DNA of 64,000 nucleotides from Fratercula arctica (lineage: Eukaryota > Chordata > Aves > Charadriiformes > Alcidae). The DNA is taken from contig CANTUZ010000004.1 in NCBI GenBank assembly GCA_947846985.1, positions 6,934,927-6,998,926 of the forward strand, read 5' to 3'. The translations under genes and the position numbers were made by a program. The notes beneath the pieces were generated by a model. That model was not told where the DNA came from. It ran no database searches and saw only the letters and a program-made list of their open reading frames with translations. Positions 47,701 to 61,080 of this stretch are shown here, piece by piece (within the stretch, counting starts at the first letter, position 1; the number at the start of each line of letters is the position of its first letter).

Positions 47701-50700
47701 TCAATCTGGATTTTTTACCGGTGGTCTAGGCTACTCTTTTTTCTAATCTTGAAAGAGTAGTTGCGTGGTCAAAATCTTCCTTCACAATTGGTATTTGCTT
47801 CTGCAAGGTCTATAGCGGGATATACAAATAGTCTTCCCAAAGCCACACAAAGATGATGCTACAGAAATTAATCTGAAATTACTAGGCCAAAGTCTTTGCT
47901 GGCACAATCCCTAGGGGAGCTGCACCAGCAGATAAATTGGCCCAAAGATGAATAAACCTAATGAGAGCTGGGAATTGCTAATTTAGGACCCGATTTGGCC
48001 TGTTACTGAGGAATTAGATCCCGCTGCAGTAATTCCCACGGCAGTCCCTGGAAACAGTCCCTGCCATGACAGGTACCCCAGTGGCTGCTGTCACCCTCCA
48101 CCACCCATGGGCAGAACACGTGGAGACCAGCTGCAGGCAAGGGGATGTCCTGGAGCTGCTGGAGACGGGCACCTTGGGCTTGCACATACCGGCCCTGCAT
48201 CCCCGCCACATTCATTTGTGCCCATTTCAAATATATATTAACGCTTGTTCAGATTTGGGTCAGGCTTCTTTTGCTCCTCAGCACACACCTCGTTACGAGA
48301 AGAAGAGACATTAGAGGCAATATCATGGGCTTAAATAATAAACAGTTGTGGCAGATGGTAACAACCTCAAAGTCACTGTAGATTATTGCAGGTCTTGTTA
48401 TTTCCAGTAGGCAGATGATAATTTTTTAAATAAGAATGAGTACCTGTATAAAGACAACACACGCATGGACATTGCTATACAGGATCTAATAAACTGGAGT
48501 CCATCCCAGGGAGCTAATAATGGTCCATGAGGTTTAGGAGGTGAATGAGCACTGATCCCAGGAAGGCAAGCCATCCCAGGTGTCAGCAGAGCTTGCTGGG
48601 TGGTGAAAAATGACATCTGTGGCAGAGCCAAGACCAGTAATCCTACGTGCAGTCCCTTAGAAAAAGGGTAGTCAAAAGGCTGACTGCTGCTTGGAGCGAC
48701 TTTTGCCTCACCCCACCAGGGTCCCCGGTGTGCCATGTCTCCCACGCTCCAGTGGAAAAGCCCGTATTTCTTACTCCCCTCCCAGCCTCCCTGAGAGCGC
48801 CAGCCGCACGCTGCCCAAGCTGCCCAGCACAACTTCCCGCCCAGCAGCCTTACCAAAATTATCCAGCAGGGATGAGTAGCCTTGTACCAGACCTTCACTT
48901 TTCTGCCTATTTTCCTTTTACTGGAGATAACGATATTTAAAAAATAAGTAGAAGTCCTTAGTGGCTCACTTTTATTGCCTGCTCTCTCCTTGTATTGCAG
49001 CGCTCAGTGGAAGCCTGTGGCTTTTTGTGTCAGGTATTTAACAAGCATAGATGTGAAATGCAGATGGTTTACACCTTGGGAACAGAAGATTCAGGTGACT
49101 GTGGCAACAAAGAGTGGTAGTTTGTAAAAAATCTTTACGTTAAATACATACCACATGGGAACTTGGGAACCCAGGATACCACTACTTTAGGTAGGTGCTT
49201 TGCACATAAAAACCTAGCTGCAACTGGTTTAATTAATGTTAATGCTGTGTTTAAGATATAAAGCACCAAGGAAATGTGACACACTGGTATTAATCACAAT
49301 TGCTTTCTGTTACCAGTGCACACAATTTAGCATCCGTAAACTAATTGATCGAATCTTGCATTAGCAACTGTCGCTAGTTCTAATAATGGGTATTTCTGAA
49401 TCCAAAGTTTTGCAGAACCAGTAAGTACCATCACCAAAAAGTTGAAAAATGTCTTGTTTGTTGGTTAACTGTGTTCTGCTCACTGATTTATAGCTTCCAT
49501 TTAGCTTCTAATTATTAAAAGCAGATAAGTGTTTTGGAACGTATTTAAGCATGTGCTTTACTTCAGTCGTGTTTACCGACGTCAGGAGACCCGCAGCAGA
49601 TGCGTGTACTTTCAGGGACGCTTTCTTGAAACAAGGAGAGAGGAAAAGAGAGAGAAGTCTCTCCTTCCCTTTTTGGCTCTCCTCTTTTCATGCCTGAGTA
49701 ACATATTGTGTGCCTGGTTTTGTTTAAATTCAAGGATGGCAAACAACCACATTGTGTGAAAACTTCCGACTTCTTCCCATCCTTCGTTATGGTTTGTTTT
49801 CTTCTTCTTGTTACTGATATTTGGAAACCTGCAGAGACAAAGTGATGTGAAACTTGGAGGTCTTTACAGAGGAGTTTATTCTAGTGGTGTTTGTATAAAG
49901 CCCTGTGGTCTCACTAAAGCCCCCTAGCTCCTTTGCTTGGTTTGCTTTTTTAAACATAGCCTTAGCATGGGCTAATGATTCATTTGCAGGGGGTCTGTTG
50001 GGAGAGAGGTGGGAGAATCTCCCAGCTCATGACAGTTGCTTGAACCGCCTCTTTGTACTAAAATAGTGTTCCTGAAGCCTGTTCTAATCTTTTCTAGCTC
50101 TCGTGAAATATACGGATACTTGTTGGGAAATTACAAGGCTGTAAACCCAGTAAACATGTTGGTTCTTCTGAATCAAGTGTGCTTAATGTTCAAATGAATT
50201 TCTGAGTTTTAAATGGTAGTAGCACACATTACCCACTTGAAATCTAAAATAGCTCTACAAAATAAAAGCATACACAAAGTTAGAGTGTACATGCAAACTC
50301 TACTTTTTAAAAGGAACAGAAATGGATAGTATTTTTGTCTGGGGATTTACTTTGTTTTTTTTCTTTTTTAAACAATGAAGCATTTCCTGACGTGTTTGCA
50401 ACATCGAGGCAGGATGTTTGTTGAATGCGCATGTATATGGAACTGTTAGGTTAACTGTCCTCAATTAGTGTTGTGACAGACCAAACAACCGCGAAATGAC
50501 GGTGCTGAAAATAATTTTACTGGTTTCTTGGGAAAGTGTAAAGACTAGACTCTTCAGCTGTCTAAGTTTAAGGGCCATTTGCATTGCATCTGAAATAGTC
50601 TGTACCTTATAAAGGTGAGGAGAAGATTTTGTAAGTAGCCAAGGATGTACAAAGTTGTAGCATTAACAGCTGAATTTCACATCTTTTTCTCTCCATCAAA

Positions 50701-51173
50701 GTTTGGGTTATGCAAATAGGGTTATGTAGATGCTAATTATGAAGTCCAGTGCTGATCTCAGTTTTCAAACCCGCTCTTTTGTGTGCAAAAATGTCAGCGT
50801 AAACTCTTGTTGAAGCCATGTAAACTCGATCAGGATCTTCTTTTAATGGAGAAATCATATTACGAAATACATCTGTTCCCAATAGTTTTAAGAAATGCCT
50901 TGTGGCAATTAAAGCAGTCCTTTGCTTAGAAAATAGTACCAGGTATATATCTAGCACATTTTTACTGTTTTTTCCCCTTCTAGATATGTACTGTGTTAAA
51001 GAGGAGGATCAGCAGTCCATCAGTAGTACATAAATTAAGAAGTCCCTCAGTGGCTGACTTAATAATCTAAGTATTAGCTAAAGGAGAACTGGAAAGCAGC
51101 ATGTACATTTACTGCATAGCTGACTTGCTGTAAGGTTGACAGGCAGTACTTATTTATAAATCTTGCAAACTGG

Positions 51174-51190
51174 AAAAAAAAAAAAAAAAA
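51174..51190. repeat. poly-A run of 17
   Basis: Followed by GGAAAC, a second A-run and CCCC. No retroposon body was recognised. Confidence 0.9.
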
Positions 51191-52217
51191 GGAAACAAAA
51201 AAACCCCTGATAAGATTACCATGACATGACAAATGCCAGCTATAAATAGATTTTTGACTTCCTGTTCATCTCTTCTTTCTCCTGCCCTTCGTACTCCGCT
51301 CCAGCATAACAGCCTGCTAGGGCTGTGCAGCTCCCCCAGGTGAAGGTCAGCTCTTGATATATTTTTGATCATCATGTAAAGTTCTCCTGTTAGTATGTGG
51401 TCTCCCCGTTTTAACCTCTTTGCAGATTCCCCCGATTATCCCAAATCACTTTCATATGGAGCTGAGGTTAAGCTTTATTTCTCTTGGCTTGTCCTTTCTG
51501 TAGCAGACACTTCCTCTTCACTTTGAAAGGACAAAGCGATGTTCAGCTGCCTGGGCCTGCGCCCAGCATTTGATTTATACATTATTTAATTTCCTTTAGA
51601 AAATTGGAAGCAGAACTTTAGGAGTGCAAGTCAGTCCTTTTCATTTGTTTAAGGATCTTTTAGGGCTAATATAATCATCGATAGTAGATGTCAGCATGAT
51701 TAGGGTGACTTAAGGTAAAGCAAAGAAAATTGAATACCAGGGGAAATTCTTTCGCTGTGGAGAGGGTGCCAAGATTTATAGCCATGCACAACATCTGTGG
51801 GTTATGAATTGTGGCATTAAAAAATGAAAATGGAAAATCATCAGGTTTTTGAGTGACACATTGAAGACACCTGCCTCCCCTTACTGCACAGCAGGCTGGG
51901 GAAAGAAAGGTTTGCACCCTTTGTGGTACATTTGCGATCCTTTCTTGGACTGCAGTGCTCTCTGGAACTTAATTCAACCAACTAACTAATTCTGCAGAAA
52001 TTCTTCAGTTAGTCCGGAGGTTTTCATTTGGGCTGACTCTGCATTCACTTCTGCAATTAGGGCTGCACATGCCGTGAAGTGACTGCCAAGACAATTTGAA
52101 AATTTCTCATGCAGTAGAGTCAGGAAATTAAAAATTAACTCTGGAAAGGACATCATATAATATTTGGCAGTGTGGTTTGAATACTGTGTCCGCTGAGGGG
52201 TGGAAGGTCCTCCTCTT

Positions 52218-52233
52218 ACAACAACAACAACAA
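52218..52233. repeat. (ACA)n trinucleotide repeat
   Basis: Five ACA units followed by an A-run. Confidence 0.85.
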
Positions 52234-55200
52234 AAAAGTATGAATGTTGAAATATTTCTTCCGTGGGATTTTGAATGATCCACAGCTGAGGGAAATACCG
52301 GAAGGGGAAAGGCCTGTGGCATACATGTGCTTATGGATACAATATGACTTACTTGCAGCCTTTAATTTAGCAAAATAGCATTTAATGACGTGGAGTGAGA
52401 GTCCCACATTGTTTCAGGGCTCTGCGGTGCGACAGCTGCTGTTCCCAACGTGGTTATGTGGGGGGAAAAAAGTCTTCAGTGCTGGAGCATGGCTGTGACA
52501 CTGCACCCGTTACCAAGTCTCTCAGAATTACGGAATTTGATTTTGTAAGTCATTACCCCACTTGAGAAGTAGGAGATGCACATTACAGCATGAGCGTGGC
52601 TCTCTGAATTACAGCTGTGCTCTACAACCTGCACTTTCTGATGCAGCCTGTGAACAACAGACAGATGAGGCACTTTATATGTACCCTTTTGGCTAAAAGA
52701 AGCGCCTTCGCTGTTTGGACAAAGAGAGCTGACACAATTCCTTTCTCTAGTGATAGAATCTTTTTTGTCTGTCAGAGTTGACGCTCTGCTAGGTAAACCA
52801 GCCACAGAGCAAGAGGCATGGTCCTGCAGGAAACCGTACCATAACTGTCCTTCGAACATGGCACCGCGGGAGCACTTCAGATTGCACTAACATTTCTTAG
52901 TGGCTTTTGAGGGTTTTTTTAGCTGTGGTCCTTAGTTCTGGTGTAGTCCACCTTTCTTAGCTCGCTCTTGTGGCATCCTCTGCAGTGCTACAGCCATAGC
53001 AGCTCCTGTGGGCGTCATTCCCTCCTCCCTTGACCTCAGCCTCTGCCGTGGTGTTAGATGCTATCCTGGCAAACCTTCCTGGTGCCAGGAAAGGTGGGAG
53101 ACACCTGGCATTATCTCAATGAGTGTGAAAACAGCAATACCATATGCGACAGTGTCTACAGACGGCCTTCCTGAAATGTTAAGCACCTACCTAACGGGTG
53201 CAATCACTGTCACCTCCCTCTGTCACTGCTGGGAAAGGGTAGGTGCCGTTGCAGGGATTTGGTGGCCTGAGGGACCTCCTTGGGGGCTTGTGGATTTGTG
53301 CCTCCTGTGCAGAGGGCCCAGAGCTACTGGGCTTTGATGTAAGCACAAAGGCAAGGGCTTGAAGTGGGGAATGTTGAATGTAGAGCACTGTGGCCAAGGA
53401 CAGCAAATGTCACAGGGCTTTAGGGGAATCCTTGTGGCTGAACACTATTAAAGCATAAATTTCATAAATTTCTGGCCTTAAATTGTTTGTGTATCATCAT
53501 GCTAGTCTGCAACTTCTTAGAAGTTCAAATGCTATTAATTTTAAAAAGCAAGCTGCATACAACCTGGAGGAAAGGGAGACTCCTCTGCTTCCTCCTATGC
53601 ATGTTTGCAAAAATGTTGAGGATAAATTTTGAACGGAAAACATCTTTGTTAAGTGAAGAGAAATGCAAGTGACTCATTTTCTAAGTCTTCATAGTGCTGG
53701 AAATTTGTCTAGACAAGGAAGGAGGGGGAGAAAACCCAAGAGACCAAGGAGATTTTCTCAATAACATGGCACAAAGTGAGAAGGAGTTTACAAGTAAGAA
53801 AGAGAAGAAATGTAGGAATTTGCTAAATTAGATCTGTTATCCACGGAGTAGCAGATCCGGTTATCCAGAATACTGAAGTGACTTTCAGACATGACATGGA
53901 TTCAGTTTTCTCAGGTGCAGAAGGGCACTCAAATGAGAAATTTCCATGTCACAATACAAAAGCAGATGCCTTGTCAATCTGGTAACTCATAACTTTTCAC
54001 TGAAGGTAAGTGACAGCTCTGACTACAGGTTCTTACGTTTCAGCATTTTACCTCATGCTGCCTCATTGTGTTCTTTGGCTCGTTCCCAGAGCGATGGGGA
54101 CCAGCTATACTGGTGACAGGATGCTCCGCTTGTGAGGGAGCTGGGACTTGGGGATAGTGCTGTGAATCCCTCACGGTACACACTCAGGGATTCACTGGAC
54201 TGGGTAATTTTGGACCAGAAGCAGTGGGTCACACTTACCTGTGGACTATATACAGTAGACACAACAGGGATACACCCAAGATCTATCCTTCGAAGCTTTT
54301 ATTGAAACTAAAGGTGGTTAGTAGATATGCTGTTATTGACAGTAGAATTGTATTAATTGTTTTATGACTGAATAACTCAAAATACTGGGGTTTTTTTAAG
54401 CATGCAGCTATTAAAACCAGTAGATCGAGGGGTGTCAAGTCAGAACACCGAGATCCATAACACCATCTTACGGGAAACATGGAGACTGCCCACCCAAAAG
54501 GGCCACTCGCAAGGCTGCCTACACCGGTGAATGTCTGTCTATAGACAACAGGCATATACTTTTCTTAATTAGGTGCATCGTGCATTGGCTTTTAAATTGG
54601 CAGATGAGTGAAAGAAGTTGCACAAGTGAAAGCATTTTGTTTGTCGGTTCAGTGTGTCTCTAAGCTACGGTGCGCTTTAAACCCGCTTTCTGCTGCGGTC
54701 TCGTCGTCTCCCTGCCTTCAGTGCCTTCCTCCCTTGCTGGCCTCCCTGCCTGCATCCTGGATGAGCCAGTTCAGGCTGCTAAAGCAGCAAAAACTACCCT
54801 CTTCTGTGTCCCTGGATTAGGTTTCTGCTGGTTAGCACTTGAGCAGGCTCATCAAGCGGCCAGATCAAAAACAGCATCCAGTGCATCGCTGGTTTAGACT
54901 GACTGCGGGGAAGCACAGGCCACACTGTCATCTCTGTCTTACTGCTATTTTATGGACTTCCTGTTCCATTAAAATATACCCCTTACATAAATCCTTAACT
55001 CAAGGTAATTGAGTTAACTTTTCTTCTTTCATAGATTTGTATCATTCAGGTTTTTTTTTTCCTTGCTATAATTACTCCTTTTCTTTTCTTGCACAAGCAA
55101 AACTTAAAGTAAGTTTTTTACCAGTCTTTTTGCTTCCTCCTTAAGGAGTAATAACTGTACTCGGAGGCATCTAGCTGTTGCTGACAGCATTGCTTTCTAG

Positions 55201-55811
55201 GTCTGATTGTCCTCCCAGCCATATTCTGCCTCTCTGGAATACAGGCACGCAGTAGCCCCCCTCCCGGATTTTCTTGGGAAACATGAGCAGCTGGATGCCA
55301 TGGGAGGCTTCAAGAGGTAACTTAGAAAACTTAGAAACAGGCCAAAATTGCTCTAGCATTCTGCCGAGGAACTAGATACTCCACAGGAGACATCTCGCAC
55401 CTTCCAGGAGCTGAGAACCCAACAAATGAAAAAGCAAGAGAGATTCCATTAAGGACATTGTTCATCTTGCAGTTTAAAGGCCCTACATGACAAATGTCTT
55501 TTTCCGCTCCCTGCATCAACTCAGGATGTGATGCACGTGTCAGTAGCCATACAGAGACCCAGAAAGTACACATCTCTCTCTTATCATAGGATTTGGATGC
55601 TTTCTATCCAAATTGATGGAAACACTAAGACTCCAGAAGATTTTGCTAGACTTTCTGGCTATTATTTTTAACTGAGTCTGTTTGCTTTTACTATATTCTA
55701 TTATGATATCTCATACATAGGTAACTACCGATACAGTTGCTATTAACCTGCTAGGCAATATCCAGATCAATATTCGCCATAGCTCCAAAAACAGGATAAA
55801 AGGGAGAGTTT

Positions 55812-55831
55812 AAAAAAAAAAAAAAAAAAAA
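55812..55831. repeat. poly-A run of 20
   Basis: It is followed by CCCAAC and more A-rich sequence, the same arrangement as at several other A-runs in the window (see findings). No recognisable retroposon body precedes it. Confidence 0.9.
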
Positions 55832-56540
55832 CCCAACATGAAAAAAAGGATTTTCTTGCTTTCCTTTCTGCTGGGTGGATTCAAAAGCTTAGGGCTCTAA
55901 CAATCTTTTAATGGTGATATAATGTAAAAGAAATGCTGCTGGAACTGAAAGGAGTTGAAAGACAGTTCCAGGCTGGCTGTGCTCTATTGACGAAAAAAAT
56001 AAATATTTTTAGGGAAGGGAGGGCACTTCTCCTGATTCCTTTTGCAGAATCGCTTTTATTTGCTTTGTTTTGATAGGAGTCTAAGGCCTCTGCTACTCTC
56101 CCAGGTTAAACTTGAGGAAGGAATTACTGGTTTGAGAAGCAAACGCATGGATTATTTTTTCAGTGCAAGAAATAGGGAATATGCTGAATGTGTTGCCCAA
56201 CCTCCTATCTGTCTGCCTCAAAATCGGAAAAGAAATCAAGCAAATGCAGCAACTACTTAACACCTACACTATGAGGGGTTGCATAAGGTAGAAGCTGCCA
56301 AATCTGTTTTGTAGGGTTTTTTTCTTTTGTTTTGCTTTTCTAGAGAGAAGCTCATGACAGCTCCAACTAATGATGTCCTACAAGTCTTCTAGTTTAAAAG
56401 TTTTTTAGTTGCATAATTCAATCTGTCTTGCTAGCGGCGTTCAGCAAAATAGCATTGGCTCTGTGTACAGGTCCTCTGTAGTAACAGCATCCTGTGAGTG
56501 AGAACACAGTATTCTGTTAATTACTTTTAATTAAAATGAG

Positions 56541-56582
56541 TGCGTGCGCGCACACACATACACACACACACATGTACATATA
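56541..56582. repeat. 42-bp perfect alternating pyrimidine-purine tract (CG/CA/TA mix)
   Basis: Every dinucleotide from 56541 to 56582 is pyrimidine-purine: it opens TGCGTGCGCGCA, continues as a CA repeat with one TA, and ends ATGTACATATA. That is 21 YR steps without interruption, bounded by AG before and GA after. Such tracts, especially with CG steps, are the classical Z-DNA-forming sequence. It is also a (CA)n microsatellite, likely variable in length between individuals. Confidence 0.93.
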
Positions 56583-56730
56583 GAAAGACTGTTTTTCTAG
56601 TGGCTTGGCTTCCTCTTCCTCATTGAAGGGAAGAAGTTAAACTTTCTCATTAAATGTTTATATAAAAAAGAAATAATTCTGAGGTTAACCAGAAATGCAG
56701 CTTGATCTTGTATAGAAACATGTGTGTGAT

Positions 56731-56754
56731 TTTTTATTTATTTATTTATTTTTT
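56731..56754. repeat. (TTTA)n microsatellite in T-rich context
   Basis: TTTTT followed by repeated ATTT units and a closing T-run. It is simple AT-rich sequence about 150 bp downstream of the alternating YR tract. Confidence 0.85.
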
Positions 56755-57339
56755 AGTTGTACAAATATAGCTGAAACTTGAAGTTGGCAGAGAGTACTGT
56801 TTAAAAATATTTAGTCCAAGCATGTAGAAACTCGTTTTGTTACGGAATTCCTTTGTGAAAGGTGCAGCTATGCCATGTCTCTGCCAAAGTGATGGGAGCC
56901 ATATCGACAGAGTGCCTTTTGGAAAATAGCTGCGTTTTGGGCTTGTAGTTACAAAAGTTAAATTGGAATTTACATGTTTTATATATTGCTTGGAAGGATA
57001 CCACATCTAGTAATATTTTTTAAGAGAGTGGAAAGAAGAAAAAAGAAGGCTTGCAGATGGAGTCAAAGCTTCGCTCTGTTAGAACATGTCGGGATGAGCA
57101 GAGGTATGTGTGATGACACTTAGCATGTACCACTGAAGGCTCTGGTTTATTCTCTTTAGCTGTCATCATGTGCTATACTTATGATACATATGCTTAATTT
57201 TGGCTACATACCTCATCTTTCCCTTCTCTTCTCAGGGCGTGTTTAAGCTTTACAGAATAATGAGAGCTACTGATACATGTGATACTGCCTGCTGCCCAGG
57301 CACAGCCCGTGCTCAGGGTTTGGTACTGTAAGAGCAATT

Positions 57340-57720
57340 AAATGCAGCATTTTGTGGTCACCGCTGTCTCGTTAATTGTTGGCACGATGCCGTTGTCCCA
57401 CAAGAGCAACCAGCCAGTTGTCTGGCTCATCTGGCCGACATGCCAGGCTGTGTGACACCAGGGTGACCACGGCAGGTAGATGAGGTGACTCTGAAGCCTA
57501 GCCCTCCTGTCTGAGACCATGAGGAGAGGGCAGAAGGAGGACTCGGTCCCTGCTGCAGCCCCCCAGGGCAGCTGTGGCCACCATGGAAAGAGCTGAGTGG
57601 GAACCATTGTCCTGGTCAGACCAGATGTATTTGGGTGGCACGACCACTTTCTGTCCCTGTGCAGCACCTCAGGTAAGCTGCAGACACCCATGTGCATCAT
57701 CACGTGCACATCAATCTGCA
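57340..57720. other. GC-rich patch without recognised gene
   Basis: A 380-bp patch of higher GC with an open - strand frame of 154 codons whose product has no recognisable domain. Similar patches without recognised content are at 8.23-8.40, 11.10-11.62, 48.0-48.2, 48.64-48.85, 52.97-53.34 and 59.2-59.34 kb. Confidence 0.45.
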
Positions 57721-59147
57721 AAATTACACAAATAAGCAAACTGTGGATTGAATAGCGAAGGTTTGGGCCAGTCTGTTCTGAGCTAAGGTCACTTACTGGC
57801 ATCGTTAAAGGAGCTGGTTTTGTTCAGTTACATTTCGTAACGACTTCTCGTAAAAGAAATCAGGAATAGCAGAGATTGTTTGCTCAGCCTTTTGGATCAG
57901 AGACACGAGATACACATAATACCTGTCCTTTTTATTTAAGAATTGCAAAGGTGCTGCTTCATCACCACAGACCTATTTTAAAGTAGACTGTCCACTGGCT
58001 GCTCATATTGAATGCCTCCTTCATAAACAAGGAAGAAAGAAATCTGTCTTTTTAGAAAAGGTAATATTTAATTATAGGATATCATTGCAGAGGATGGCTG
58101 CAACATGAATAGGAACTCATCCGTTCCAAGGCAGTGTGCACGAATACAGAGCCGTAATAGATGTACACACTATAACTTGAGGAGAACTAACAACATTTGA
58201 AAACATAGTCACTTAGAGGTCAAAGAAGCTTCTGTCTCACTGGGGCACTTGTGTGACCTGTGAGTGCCTTGCACACTTCAGTTAGAAAAGTTTTGCAGAG
58301 TGACAATCATATATTAAGTAAATTGACTCCAAAGCTCCAGTGGTAGCTACAGTATATGAATCTGAGGAATGAATGGATACTGTATGAAGAACATTATGCT
58401 AATATATACTTTACCATTTTCTGGTTAGAATAGATTATTTTCCATTTGCAAAATGCCCAAAAGTGTAATCCATCCCATTTAAATCTACAGATCATGGAAT
58501 TGAGCAGAATGAAGAGATATATGCAGGGGTGATTCTTTGTCTTTTAAAGACTAGATCAAAACTTACTGCAGGGTGATCAATTATTTCATGGTACTGGAAA
58601 CTTTTCCTCCCAAAGAGAACAAGATCTGCAGTGGTCTGTAGGAATTTATCTTCTCAGAGAAGAGAAAAAAGGCGTGTTGTCTTGTATTTTCCCATTTTAT
58701 CTGCTTAATATGTGAAACAGGGAAGTTGAAACATGAGAGATGTGCTAAATTTAAGCCTTTCTGAAATACATCAAAAACTCCACCTCTCACCAGGTACGAG
58801 CCTCTCAGTTTAGCCCAGATTAAAGGCAAAGTGGTATTTGTGGCATCTTGAAATAGTATTTTTCTGTTTAATAGTAATGTTGTAGAAAAGCGTTATCTAG
58901 GGCACATCTCCCTGGCGTAGCCAGCATCATGCTGGGGTACAGAGAGACCTCTGCGCACACCAGAAGCGATGTGGGGATGCTGACCAAGGGTAAGGAGCGC
59001 AGAACATGATGAGGCGATGCAGCAGCTCTCTGCTACTGGAGGCAGAGGTACTTGCGGTGCTCTCCACCCCTCCCATGCCGGCTGGTGCTTGTCAAATCCC
59101 CCCTGTGAGCCCATTTCAATACCCCAGCGGCAAGCTAATGCTTTTTC

Positions 59148-59169
59148 TTTTTTTTTTTTTTTTTTTTTT
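59148..59169. repeat. poly-T run of 22
   Basis: The longest uninterrupted T-run noticed in the window, next to a GC-richer patch at 59.2-59.34 kb. If it is a retroposon tail, the element would lie on the - strand at higher coordinates; nothing recognisable is there. Confidence 0.9.
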
Positions 59170-60176
59170 AATTTTATTTCTGGATTAGTTTTCTGATGGT
59201 CTGGTGCATTGAATCAGTTAATGGAAGGGGCATCTTAGCACCGCAGCCAGCACAAGAGAGGTGGGAGCCGGCAGCGGGTGGTGCCTGCACAAAGGAGAAG
59301 GGGGGAAAGAGGGGCCGCAGCATCCCACACTTTGAGGGGGTGGCAAAATCCTTGAGGTATTTACCATCTCTGCCCAGCACTGCACTGAGCCTTGTACAAA
59401 TCCTGTGCGGAAAATTGAATTTATGTCAATTTTAGAATACGGGCAGCAGCCTTTCCCTGCTGCTCCCTTATAGCCTCTCTACCTATGGTGCATCTCCTCC
59501 TGATTTTGTTTTCTCTTCTCGCTTTGGAAAAGCGACCATGCCCATCTCTTTCCTCAGTCAGGTGACAGTCCCGCGTCCTGAGAGCTTTCCGATTTTCCTG
59601 GTTTTGTGAGGACAAGGCAATTGCTTGAGAGCAGCTTCTGATGCAGGGACAAGAGGAGATGCCTGACACGGGTAGGAATTTGCCCGAGTGAGAAACAGAT
59701 GTCCGGACCCAGGAGTTATTCATGTCTTTTTAAAATGCCGTGTATGAACCTTTTCTCTCTCCTTAACAGAGCGGGAAAGCAAACTCCCCAAACCCATACA
59801 CAGCCTTCCTTTGAGGCTGCCTAGCAGGCACGCACCCTCACAGGTAGTTTTCATCCAGGAAGCGCCACAATTTGCCCTATTCACAAACCGCAGGGTACTA
59901 TTCTGTTTCCAGGCTCCTAATCCCTCTTACACACAATCCCTTACAACTTTAACTGGCGGGGTGGAGGAGCAAGTTAAAAAGGAAGGAAAAAGGGAAAATG
60001 AAACACAATGTACAGCCAGCCAGAGGCTGCCAGTTACTGCGCACACAATCGACACCAGCTGCAGCCCAATTAAACCTGACATTCACAGGTGTTCCCAACA
60101 GACTCTGCACTAACAAAACCACTTTCTTGAAAATACCTAAGGCTTTAACACAGAAGCTCATTTCTTTTTTCCTGCC

Positions 60177-60196
60177 TTTTTTTTTTTTTTTTTTTT
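60177..60196. repeat. poly-T run of 20
   Basis: A simple T-run after CCTGCC. No recognised element adjoins it. Confidence 0.9.
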
Positions 60197-60879
60197 AAAG
60201 ATTCTTTAAAGCTATTTAGAGCACTTTAAATACAAAGAAGCTGAAAAGGACTTTCAGTCCCCTGGAAAGAGTTGGTGCTCAATGCCAGAATGGGGGAGAA
60301 TCGGCCAAGCTGAATCAGCCAGTGTAACCATTGGTTTTGGGAGAAAGATGGGTTATGCTGAATGCTGTTTATTCAGAGAACAGTAACTGGTGCTGGGCAT
60401 TTTATTGTTGCTGGGAGTGAAATGGAGAGGGAAGGAAGGACTAGGTGTAAATCCATTTCTTTTGGGGACTCATCGTTGTTTGCACCATAGCTGTGAGCTT
60501 GTGTGTGGCTTTGCTTATTACTGGTCAGTGTTTGTGTGTGTGGTTCAGATAGCAAATTGGAGTTCTCCTTTCCTCCCAGGATAACTTGATACAGTCGCCT
60601 TTTTGACTTTGAAATAGGATTCTAAATCAGTTGTTTATTTTCTGATCTTAAAGCACTCATTCAGATGATAAATCAGTCCTTTTAAAAAAATGGTAATCTG
60701 TTTTTAATACATGAATTCAAAATTATTTCCATGCTAAGAGAGAACTGCAGACAGCAGGCTAATGCGTAGGTCAGTAATTTTGCTCTCATTCTCAAAATGA
60801 GAATCGTGTTTGTTAAACTTTCATTTGTAATGATATTAATAATCAAACTAGAGTATGTTCTGGTACTCATAGATTCAGT

Positions 60880-61080
60880 AGTATTCAACCACACCTGGCT
60901 CGCTATTCATCTCTGCAATAACACCCCACACCTCAGCAGTTATTGCTTAATTACCTGCTGCCTGGTCTGTTGCTGTTTAATCACTGTTGTTTCTGACAAT
61001 CGCTTAATGTCTTCATTACTGCTTTAGCAGGCAATGCTGAAAGCCACTCCACATTCAGATGCAGACAAGAATTTCTGTTT
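60880..61080. promoter_or_regulatory. candidate conserved non-coding element
   Basis: Unique sequence with CACACCTGG (E-box CACCTG), GCTTAATTACC, TTTAATCAC, GACAATCGC (CAAT/SOX-like) and TTCATTAC words. No repeats are present. Inference only. Confidence 0.3.

Larger units (their letters stand above)
44500..56530. other. intronic block, no exon seen
   Basis: Unique intron sequence with GC-richer patches at 48.0-48.2, 48.64-48.85 and 52.97-53.34 kb, the candidate element at 47.4-47.7 kb, and A-runs at 51.17 and 55.81 kb. Open frames (longest 166 codons, 48398-48898 on -) carry no domain. Confidence 0.6.

Noticed and set aside
48398..48898. 166-codon - strand open frame
   Set aside because: Tryptophan-rich, unlike a typical globular protein, with no motif recognised. 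It is a GC-rich chance frame.
57338..57802. 154-codon - strand open frame
   Set aside because: No domain, and confined to a GC-rich patch. The opposite strand is equally plausible as non-coding.
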